Part shown: positions 57,201 through 64,000 of the stretch, piece by piece
How positions within the stretch are numbered: the stretch's first letter is position 1
How the letters are laid out: every line of letters starts with the position of its first letter
Origin: Mimachlamys varia
Taxonomy: Eukaryota > Mollusca > Bivalvia > Pectinida > Pectinidae
Length of the DNA: 64,000 nucleotides
Reading direction: 5' to 3'
NCBI GenBank assembly: GCA_947623455.1
Contig: OX392535.1
Coordinates: forward strand, 40,386,688-40,450,687
Position numbers and translations under genes: made by a program
Notes under the pieces: generated by a model
The model's database searches: none
Seen by the model: only the letters and a program-made list of their open reading frames with translations
What the model was told of the DNA's origin: nothing

Positions 57201-59298
57201 AAAGTGCCTCCCTAGCTCCCTCACACTTAATTCTTGAACAGCTCTAAATAGATAAATGATCAGGGTAAGAAAGGGTTGTCATCAAGGCATGAAAAAGGAT
57301 TTCCGTTTGCATTCATAGTCAATTTGAATGCCAAAGCTAACTTTATCATGACTTTGACAATAAAGTGTAATTACCTTTTAATTTTTTCATTCTCACTTGG
57401 TCATGAGATCTATAACTTAGGCAGATTAAATCTGAATTTTGTTTGGTGATGTTGTATAATAAAAACAATGAAAATATAATTAAATTTGATACAACAAATG
57501 TTCCTAAAGTTAAATTCATCAAAACCTTGAAAGAAATGAAAACAAAATGAGCAGGAGATCACAAAGATATAGCCCCCATCCCTACTAAGTGGTCAAGTGT
57601 GACTTTTGATCCTTTAACCTTGACCAATGACCATCAAAACCAGGTGTCGAACATTGTATGATGATATGGAGTGAATATGAACCAAATCTGACCGGCGGGT
57701 TTTAAGATACAATGCATATTGTATACAAGGTATGGATGCACAGGCCTTATACACTTAAATTTACCACTATGACATTGTCACTATATAACCTTATACCAAC
57801 AGTAGTTGAGCATTACCATCTCATAAACTGCCAACTGGTGCATTAATAATGTTGCCCAACAGCAGTTGTGGAAATAATAATAAAAACACACTTTTCTTTT
57901 GAAAAACAAGACGGACAGTTCATACTTTGTATTTTCATAACGTCAATTGACATCAAATATTTGTATTACATTTATTATTCTTATATGGTTTTATATTGCT
58001 TTACGCACTACTTTTTAACGCGGAACATGGTAGAGCTATTAACAGGCTCACAGCCGAAAACTTGAATTCTGTTAATGAGGCTATAGTGATTTTTTTAATC
58101 GCAAGTGGTAAATATAAGCATTGAACCACATTCAGTTGGCAATTATGGACTGTTAGCGTGCTTCATGTTAAATTTGCCTTTGTCCAGTTGGCATTATCAG
58201 CCCATAACTGCCAACTGAAAGCAGTTCAATGCTAAAATATACAGACTTACCAGCTTTCTCCAGGGCAACCAAAGCCATATGAGTGCGAGTTGGTCGAGCA
58301 TTATCAAAAGTGACACTAACATTGGGCTTTTCACCTCTCTGTTCTAATGTCCAAACACCTGTGATAACAAACAAACAAACAAACATAATAATGAAGGTTT
58401 CAAATTATCCAAAAAATTATTTTGTCATAAATTGACATAAACCATGATTTGTATCATGTTTATAATTTCCCCACCTAAGCTTTTGTCCTAGATACTCATG
58501 TAGATAGTTTTTACATTTAATATTGCCAAGTATTAAAATTCCCTTGTATATTGATGAAAAAACTAAGGTTGGATTTTTTTTTTGAAATAAATAGCCATTG
58601 ATACCTTAACCGCCTTTCCCTATTGCTTTTCAACAGTATACAATTATTTCATTGGTAGTGGAGAAACAGTCAAATCATTGACCCAAGGAAACAGGGAAGA
58701 CCTAGGGAAGGCATGCGCAGAGGGCAACAGTTCCTTATGCCTTCCCTGCTACCAAGGGGTTAATGATTTGACTGTTTCCCTAGTACCAATAACACAAATG
58801 ATTTATTACCCAACTCTCTATTTAAGGAACTACTCCCTGACTTGTACGAACAAGAATTAAATATTGAATGTATTTTTGTAATTCTGTAATTCTGACTATC
58901 ACAAAAATATCACAATGATAAATTTCAAAAGCCACCCCTAGTGGCAGCACTATTGCAAACTATATTGAAACACATATTGGTGAAAACTTTTGGAATTAGA
59001 TACAATTGTAAGTAACATTTTTAAGTCAACTGGTCTACTTTTATTACACATAACTGAGATTCTTGTAAATACTGGCATGGTCCAGTTCATCACCTTTTGG
59101 TCCCCTGAAGTCAGGTATCCCAGCTGCTGTGCTAATCCCAGCTCCAGTGTGTACTACAAAATGACTGCTGGCTTTCACCCACTCAGCTAACTGGACAACT
59201 TTTTCTCTCACGTCTTCGGCAGAGTCATACTTTTCTGGTAAACCACAGCGTCCTTTGTGATCATATTGAGACAAACCGTCTGAATAATTTACAGACAT
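47526..59298 (-). CDS. SIRT6: SIRT6 orthologue, complete six-exon coding region
   Basis: Nuclear NAD-dependent protein deacylase / mono-ADP-ribosyltransferase of the class IV sirtuins, acting on chromatin (H3K9ac, H3K18ac, H3K56ac in vertebrates). The joined exons are 59298-59094, 58358-58251, 57002-56875, 51149-51061, 50782-50702 and 48273-47526, all with GT-AG introns and matching phases, giving 452 codons. NAD-binding GAGIST (52-57), DFR (63-65), QNVDG (113-117), catalytic His133 and zinc Cys141, 144, 166 and 176 are present. Numbering matches human SIRT6 up to residue 173; one residue is missing before the fourth Cys. GTSLQ and the VNLQPTKHD block close the Rossmann fold. The C-terminal tail (about 170 residues) is longer than the human one. 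Intron 3 is mostly minisatellite. I am confident of the family; only the 5' UTR is unresolved. Confidence 0.95.
48440..48970 (+). mobile_element. SINE with tandemly amplified tRNA-like head (SIRT6 intron 5)
   Basis: The module CACAGAGGCCAAGTGGTTAA recurs at 48468, 48530, 48578, 48640, 48688 and 48750, with spacing 62, 48, 62, 48, 62. A 62-bp unit thus alternates with a 48-bp deletion form as a 110-bp dimer. Each unit carries an A-box-like GGCCAAGTGGTTAA. Only the final part has a B-box-like GGGTTCGGGGCC (about 48872-48883), followed by a SINE body (TATGTGGGGGAGTCGCCAAG). It is antisense to SIRT6. Confidence 0.7.
49274..50605. mobile_element. Tigger/pogo-like non-autonomous DNA element (SIRT6 intron 5)
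   Basis: Terminal inverted repeats CAGTAGACTCCACTTAATGT and (inverted) CAGTAGAATCCGCTTAATAT are bordered by TA on both sides. This is the TA duplication expected of the Tc1/mariner-pogo superfamily. GGTTAATATCAC motifs repeat near both ends. No transposase-length frame is present. Its right end lies about 97 bp from the exon 5 donor. Confidence 0.75.
50702..50782 (-). CDS. SIRT6: SIRT6 exon 5
   Basis: 81 bp between the acceptor TATCACAG and the donor GTATAA. It encodes [20 protein letters not shown] then LADLNS, the conserved DTILDWED segment following the zinc module. Phases: enters after 2 bases of Arg177, leaves after 2 bases of Arg204. Confidence 0.93.
51061..51149 (-). CDS. SIRT6: SIRT6 exon 4 (second half of zinc module)
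   Basis: 89 bp between the acceptor TTTTCAG and the donor GTAAGT. It encodes [19 protein letters not shown] then [10 protein letters not shown], with zinc ligands Cys166 and Cys176. The spacing between these two Cys is one residue shorter than in human SIRT6 (Cys166 and Cys177). Too short to be seen as a long open frame. Confidence 0.93.
51157..51393. repeat. Three-copy tandem repeat, about 80 bp (SIRT6 intron 3)
   Basis: Units start at about 51157, 51236 and 51321 with GGAAGAATTTATGGAAA-type sequence and share TTTCAAAATTCATTTGTACC. It sits between exon 4 and the 59-bp minisatellite. Confidence 0.75.
51459..56292. repeat. 59-bp minisatellite, about 80 copies (SIRT6 intron 3)
   Basis: The period is about 59 bp. 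The plus-strand core is GGATCTTGGTGCCCACCATT then GTAGTCTACAGGGGTGGGAA, TAAAACAAGAGACCCCTGAA. Variant types (ACAGGGGTGGG, ACAGGGTGGTAAT, ATGGGATGG, AAGGGGTGGG) alternate. At 55.3-56.2 kb they follow a higher-order order of three to five units. The array fills most of a 5.7-kb intron. The minus strand, which is the SIRT6 sense strand, lacks stops in most frames, which explains the many long overlapping open frames here; none is a gene. Each unit has a sense-strand TTTTATTCCCACCCCTGTAG, resembling a 3' splice site. Confidence 0.97.
56541..56650. mobile_element. MITE, CTTTCAGTTGGCATTCAT-family relative (SIRT6 intron 3)
   Basis: TAAGCATTAAACTGCCTTCA and the inverted CTGAAAGCAGTTCAATGCTT form the ends, with CGGTTAG/CTAACCACA inside. 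Lies next to the minisatellite. Confidence 0.6.
56875..57002 (-). CDS. SIRT6: SIRT6 exon 3 (catalytic His and first zinc cysteines)
   Basis: 128 bp between the acceptor TTGTGAACAG and the donor GTTTGT. It encodes [20 protein letters not shown] then [20 protein letters not shown]. Catalytic His133 is in ELHGNMF, and zinc ligands Cys141/Cys144 in ECDKC. Leaves in phase 0 after Gln147. A GC-rich repeat (CCCCGCC ... GGCGGGGGC) lies just downstream in intron 3. Confidence 0.95.
58110..58240. mobile_element. MITE, CTTTCAGTTGGCATTCAT family (SIRT6 intron 2)
   Basis: AAATATAAGCATTGAACCAC with TTCAGTTGGCAATTATGG is inverted at CATAACTGCCAACTGAAAGC with AGTTCAATGCTAAAATAT. Its right end is only about 10 bp from the exon 2 splice donor. 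Confidence 0.75.
58251..58358 (-). CDS. SIRT6: SIRT6 exon 2
   Basis: 108 bp between the acceptor TTATCACAG and the donor GTAAGT. It encodes [20 protein letters not shown] then [15 protein letters not shown]. This corresponds to the GVWTMEERG ... ARPTQTHMALVQLE region of vertebrate SIRT6. Enters and leaves within Gly codons (phase 1). Confidence 0.95.
58650..58790. mobile_element. Palindromic MITE (SIRT6 intron 1)
   Basis: ATTGGTAGTGGAGAAACAGT and CAAATCATTGACCC on the left are inverted on the right (GATTTGACTGTTTCCCTAGT, ACCAAT). An inner GGGAAGGCAT / ATGCCTTCCC pair closes the stem. Non-coding. Confidence 0.75.
59094..59298 (-). CDS. SIRT6: SIRT6 exon 1 (start codon and NAD-binding motif)
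   Basis: ATG at 59298-59296 gives [10 protein letters not shown], which aligns with the vertebrate start MSVNY and has A at -3; an in-frame TTG two codons upstream is not a start. The exon encodes GRCGLPEKY, an alpha-helical segment, then [19 protein letters not shown], with NAD-contacting Gly52-Ser56, Asp63 and Arg65. It ends at the donor GTGATG after the first base of Gly69. A possible 5'-UTR acceptor (GTTTTTCAG) at 59380-59389 suggests a non-coding exon further upstream. Confidence 0.95.
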
Positions 59299-59456
59299 TT
59301 TCAAAAAATTTTCTTCAGTGGTTTTTTGTTGGTAATAATTATCCGGAACTCTTCATTTAAAGTTTAGGAACTTAGAGCCCTGAAAAACAATACAGTTTTG
59401 AAATTAAAATTAATCACAAAGACATAAAATCATCAAGATGAATTGGTATTTGCCAG

Positions 59457-59590
59457 GTTTAGGAGGTTGAGGAAAGCTGGCATGGAGTACCAGGAGAAAT
59501 TTAAAACCACCAAACTACGGCCAGTACCTGAAAACTGTCCCACATGAGTTTCAAACTCGTAACCCAGAGGTAGAGGGGTAGTGGTAGACT
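59457..59590 (-). mobile_element. SINE body upstream of SIRT6
   Basis: On the minus strand it reads CTCTGGGTTACGAGTTTGAA (B-box-like) then TCATGTGGGACAGTTTTCAG, GTACTGGCC and CCTGGTACTCCATGCCAGCT. It is the same family as the SINE in intron 5, in SIRT6 sense orientation and about 160-290 bp upstream of the start codon. Confidence 0.6.
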
Positions 59591-59668
59591 TTTAACATTG
59601 TTATATATATGTCAAAGTTATGAATATAGATCTGTTTTATATATACACGCTGAAATAAAATTCCCGTT

Positions 59669-59712
59669 GGACACCTCGGCCCTTGCGCATGTCGGCCGAG
59701 GCCGAGGTGTCC
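59669..59712. repeat. GC-rich inverted repeat
   Basis: GGACACCTCGGCC and its inverse GGCCGAGGTGTCC, 18 bp apart, followed by another CTCGGCCTCGG. Stands out in AT-rich surroundings. Confidence 0.8.
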
Positions 59713-62700
59713 TGAACATTCTCGGCCTCGGTAAAAGTCAGCCCTACTCTATAATATACTGTATATATGTATGTGTTTTTATGCATGTATATTATTTTTT
59801 TGTGACAAGACGTTCCTTTTACAGTGAACAAATACATTAAATACCTATTTTGAAATGTTTTATGTCTTATGTTTTATTTATTTAGAGACATTGAATGTGT
59901 TATGTTATATACGCCTCCGATATATTACCTTATTATAATTCTTTCTTATAATTGTTAATAATTTGAAATATCGATTCAAACAATTACTTAATTGATAATT
60001 ATAAATTATCTTAATCAGTGGGGTTGGAGCTCAGGACACAGGGGTTGTTGTTTTAACAGAGTACCTCATGATCAGAGTAGCTCAGTCAATTATCGCAAAT
60101 CGATTAGCCAATCAGTGAAAAGTCTATTTGGTATATTAGTAAGTGAAAGTAGAGAACAAATCACTTGATCTTTTTCGATCACATTATTATCAACAGTATA
60201 ACAGTAATAAGAGCTAGGCTATATAGTACATATAAAACATATAATATCTAACCCCAAGCACATGTGGATTTTGTTAAGGACTAGGTACAGGACAATTCAA
60301 TATGGCGCAGGTGTTTTTACCAAAACTTGTTATTTTATTAAATACTGCAAAATACATGACCAAAATAGACTACAAAGTACATTTTGTGATGGAGAATCGA
60401 TAATTTCAACCATATTTTGGTACGTTTGGTGGTTTTTCTGATATTTTGTGTTATATGTCAAAAAACGCGTGCACGTTTGCAGAATACTGCGAAAGAAAAT
60501 AAAAACAATGAATATCATTTTTTGTTACTTTAATATACACAGAATGATAGACGAGCCTTCGATTTTTGAATAAATCTCTCTTTCAATTGAAAACCGCAGA
60601 ATAAGAGAATGTACTCGTCACATGAATGGCAATTTATGTACATTCTGAACACCGCTCACATCTGGATCAAATTTTTAAAATTTCCATCGCCGATCGACAA
60701 ATTTATGGGGCAAGCCGCATAGCCAAAACAAAAATCTTACCGTCTGCGGTATGACGAGTTATGACATTGTGTCAGATCTCTTAAATCAAACATCTTCCCG
60801 TTGCATGTAGCGAAATTTACTACCCTGTCCTCCATTTTGCACTATTTACTTTTTTAGATATTCATACGCCTGACTTAGAGGCATGGTGAAACATCGACAA
60901 AATTAACAATTTAATTGGATTCAAGCATGCAGTAAAGGTAAATGTTACTTGGTATATCGTCACAAAGCAAAAACTGCCCATTCCTATCACGATAAATGGT
61001 TTTTAGCGATTGCCAGTTTTACATTTTTGGGCGAATGTATAGCACGTGAAAAGATGTCCTTCGGCACTTCCGGCAGTGTTTTTTTAGGTAATTTAATGAT
61101 TTTGAAAGAATTGTCAACAAAGTTTAATTTGTGTTGTAAAAATTCTGATGGAATTCGTATATATAATACACTTCCGCATGGATCGGACAGTATTAACTCA
61201 CTGATTATACCGATTCGTTCTCGGCTTCGCACCTGTCAAACATCGCTAGCGTAAATTGTTGCCATCGTAAACATGTGTGGCAGTTGAGGCACATTGGTAT
61301 CAAAATACATTTCTCAAACTTAATTAGTAATTAGGTAACCGTATCGTAAATGTAAATTACGTTATTGTTGGTGTTATTATTTTTATTTTATACATTTACT
61401 TGACACGAAACTTACATTTACATGACAAATGACCTATTTAATATAAAATAATGCCCCTATATTGCCCCCACGAGATACAGGTAACTACTTTTACCTGAAC
61501 TGAAAAAAGCATGCAATGGACGATATTTTTTAGAGGGGGTACCTGTATATTTCTCCCCGATACTCTGATTTACAGACTAATATCAAAATTTTAACACTGG
61601 GTTATCATTCTATGAACATTGCAGTAGCTTTGTATTATTTTTTTGAGAAGTTTCAAATAACTATATGAAAAATATTTGCGCACTCCCATCTGGATATTAT
61701 TTACTGAATATTTTTTTCCAAAGTACAGATTTTTTTAATTTTGGGGACTAAACTGCATTTTATATCAATATTTAACATAATGGGATAAAGCTTATGCCAT
61801 GTATTGGAAGAAAACATTAAAATTTCAATATTACCATTTTCATCCAGGTAACAACCAATATGGCTGTACCTAGTCCTTAAGTTGTTGCATGGCCCTAGGC
61901 CTGTGATTTAACAAACCTGCATTCATTATAATTTGTGTTTTTTTAGTCGGACTAATCACATAGATAAAGTATTACACACATCATATTACCAATAGTGTGA
62001 CCAGCACCTATCGCTGTACTGCCCTATACGCGACTTAGGTCTTTACTGTAGGCCTACCAATTACTGATCAATGACTACTCGGTAAAGAAGAAAGGAACTG
62101 TGGACGCGTGCAGTTTGCAGTGAGCTTTACAAAAGCGGTCATTAACTGCATCACCAAAAGAGATTGCGACGAATCAGTTTGGGTATAACATCACTTATGA
62201 GTACTATATCATACTGTAAATAACAAGTGATTGAAGAAAAACAGAGAAACAAACAACAGCTTATATCAAAATACTAACCCTTTCGCTGTTCCGGAAACAG
62301 GATGTTGACACCTGCTTATAATTTTAAAAGCGAAAGGGATGTTAGTGATCCGGAATAATTAACCATGCACATTGGTGTCATACATTTGATAACATATATT
62401 GGCAACAAGTTAGTAATAGATAATAATACGGAAAACGAAAGAAAATGTTTATGTTATTCCCCCCCTTGATTATAAAGGTTTAAAATAAAATCAATTAACA
62501 GGGACGTATATATGTGAGACACACGTCCCTGAAATTAATTATAACAGGGACGTATATGTGAGAACCCTTTAATCCACTTTAATGATTTTACTGGCTAAAT
62601 GAACTCCTTACTTGCTAGAAATTAATGCATTGTATATATGGATTTATATCTTTTGTAAAGGTATGCTACTTTAATTGTGGAAGCTTATAAGAGTTGCGTC

Positions 62701-62805
62701 CCTTCGTCTGTTGAATCGGAAATATACATGCGTATATGAGATAGTAATATTATAACCATGAAGCTAGTTTCTCACACAGTTTATAATATATATCCTACTG
62801 CAACA
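59713..62805. other. Upstream/intergenic region, no gene recognised
   Basis: The SIRT6 promoter must lie in or near 59.3-61 kb, but I cannot place it. A 101-codon frame at 60949-61254 has no recognisable domain. Small repeats include GGGACGTATAT at about 62503 and 62549, and an inverted CTAACCCTTTCGCT / AGCGAAAGGG pair at about 62275-62340. Confidence 0.4.
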
Positions 62806-62827
62806 CGTCCCTGTGATCCCAGTCACA

Positions 62828-63303
62828 GGGACCTGAGAATTTGTTACAGCTACATTTATTTACAGTGAAAGTTCATTTACTATTTTACTATGCAAAAGTG
62901 GCACGATATCCGACGAAAACTTTGAGATACGGAATTCTTGGCGTGTTTTTGGAAGAAATCGAGATAATTTCTGAGGAAGGTGGATACATTTGACGTGCAT
63001 TAAGCAGGTTTGTAAAACAAAAAGTATCCATCTTTCCAACGATACCAAGCGTCTTTTGTACCTCAACTAGAAATGTGAACGCTGATGCAAAAATATACAA
63101 TTTTTCGATATCTAGAGCTTTCCACCCTTTAGCCTCTATGACCAATGATGGGACAATTTTATATAAAATTGATCTATACCCCGACACCGTACCACCCCCC
63201 ACCCCCCCCCCCCCCCCCACGTCCCCCCCCCCCAAACGTGTACAGTAACTCTCAACATAATGGTTTAGGTCCAAAACAAGCTGAAACAATTTCTCAGGTC
63301 CCT
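62828..63303. mobile_element. MITE with GGGACCTGAGAATTTGTTAC termini (second copy)
   Basis: Left GGGACCTGAGAATTTGTTAC with AGCT, right AGCTGAAACAATTTCTCAGG with TCCC, inverted. Same terminus as the element at 2940-3265 but with a different, longer interior that includes the poly-C block. A 133-codon minus-strand frame inside has no known domain. Confidence 0.65.
63193..63233. repeat. Poly-C low-complexity block
   Basis: Several C runs broken by A or GT on the plus strand. The longest is about 17 C. Confidence 0.9.
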
Positions 63304-63434
63304 AGCTGTGCCTTTTGTTTTGTTCACTGTGTATTTTCTAAACTTACCAATATATCAAAGAAGTTTCATTGTGGGACTATATCATCTTAACAGCCATCGT
63401 AGGTACCCACTTATAAGGCTTTTTCTTCGTACAA

Positions 63435-63557
63435 CACTTGTAAGTATATAAGGATTGTACCTCATCGTATACGGTAGTATGCCCACAGTTTGCAACGAAC
63501 ATATTCACTATATGCAGTGCTAAACGCAGCCAAAATGAGGCACAATCCTTGTATACA
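63435..63557. repeat. Foldback repeat
   Basis: ATAAGGATTGTACCTCAT is inverted at ATGAGGCACAATCCTTGTAT; about 120 bp. Confidence 0.65.
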
Positions 63558-64000
63558 CACACCTTATCTTACAAATATTGATTGTGCGAGCGCCGCATTC
63601 AAATTGCTGATTTGTCACTCCTGGTAAACTGCACATGTTCTAACAATATCAGCAACAAGGAAGACTAGCCCGAGTGTCCCCTTGCCCTGAAACCAGTATT
63701 AGAAATTGTGATAGATGGTTTTGGCTTGGAACCCCATACCAAACATATTCTCATCTATCTGCAAAAAGAACTTTGGGCTAAACGATAACTCAAAGCAAAC
63801 CTCACCAGAAGCAGGTGGCCTCCAAGGAACATTCCTTGGTCCATAATTGTTTCGCTGTCAGAAGCCAAAATCGACACCTTACTACACTGTCATACCTTAA
63901 ATAGGACAACCTGGCCGTCCCAAATGATCTCAAAACAATATGGAAATGAGTGCAGACAACAGAATCAGCTCAAAATGGAAAACCAAATGCAAATCCCTAG
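63558..64000. other. Non-coding, no gene recognised
   Basis: Less AT-rich than the flanking DNA. No frame longer than about 38 codons and no recognisable domain; the window ends here. Confidence 0.35.

Noticed and set aside
60949..61254. 101-codon plus-strand frame upstream of SIRT6
   Set aside because: No recognisable domain, codon pattern or splice context; an 81-codon frame lies opposite it.
1..64000. LTR retrotransposon or endogenous virus
   Set aside because: No long direct terminal repeats, primer-binding site or protease/integrase motifs were seen.

Overview
The window is AT-rich, intron-bearing animal DNA. It holds one complete protein-coding gene, the last exon of a second, and a dense set of mobile-element remains. 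The sirtuin, the mix of LINE and Penelope-type elements, the many foldback MITEs and the tRNA-derived SINEs all suggest a mollusc, most likely a bivalve. That assignment is inference; no species was identified.

Layout. 1-16 kb: no gene recognised. It contains a 111-bp tandem duplication beside a near-perfect 136-bp-arm hairpin (870-1377), foldback MITEs, SINE fragments, a 22-bp minisatellite (5.7-7.1 kb) and a G-rich minisatellite (14.8 kb). 16.06-23.14 kb: a TTAA-flanked, inverted-terminal-repeat DNA element that encloses a minus-strand non-LTR retrotransposon. The retrotransposon's ORF1 and ORF2 are intact and separated only by one in-frame TAG. 23-30 kb: tandem repeats, a pyrimidine tract and several MITEs. 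30.54-31.23 kb (+): the terminal exon of a class A (rhodopsin-like) neuropeptide-type GPCR, TM3 to the C terminus. 32-47 kb: repeats, including Penelope-like element (PLE) 3' tails, a decayed PLE reverse transcriptase (43.1-44.3 kb) and two decayed LINE fragments (41.1-42.3 and 45.6-46.4 kb). 47.53-59.30 kb (-): a complete SIRT6 orthologue in six coding exons, 452 codons. Its intron 3 is mostly a 4.8-kb, 59-bp minisatellite; intron 5 holds a tandem SINE array and a Tigger/pogo-like MITE. 59.3-64 kb: SIRT6 upstream region, SINE and MITE copies, nothing else recognised.

The two host genes have no evident shared pathway. SIRT6 is a nuclear NAD-dependent deacylase acting on chromatin; the GPCR is a plasma-membrane signalling receptor. 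The most interesting signals come from the mobile DNA: a LINE whose ORF2 seems to need read-through of a UAG stop, a PLE-associated peptide frame conserved in several dispersed copies, and a sirtuin intron carrying roughly 80 polypyrimidine/TAG acceptor look-alikes in sense orientation. Nothing here resembles a prokaryotic operon, CRISPR array or LTR retrovirus.
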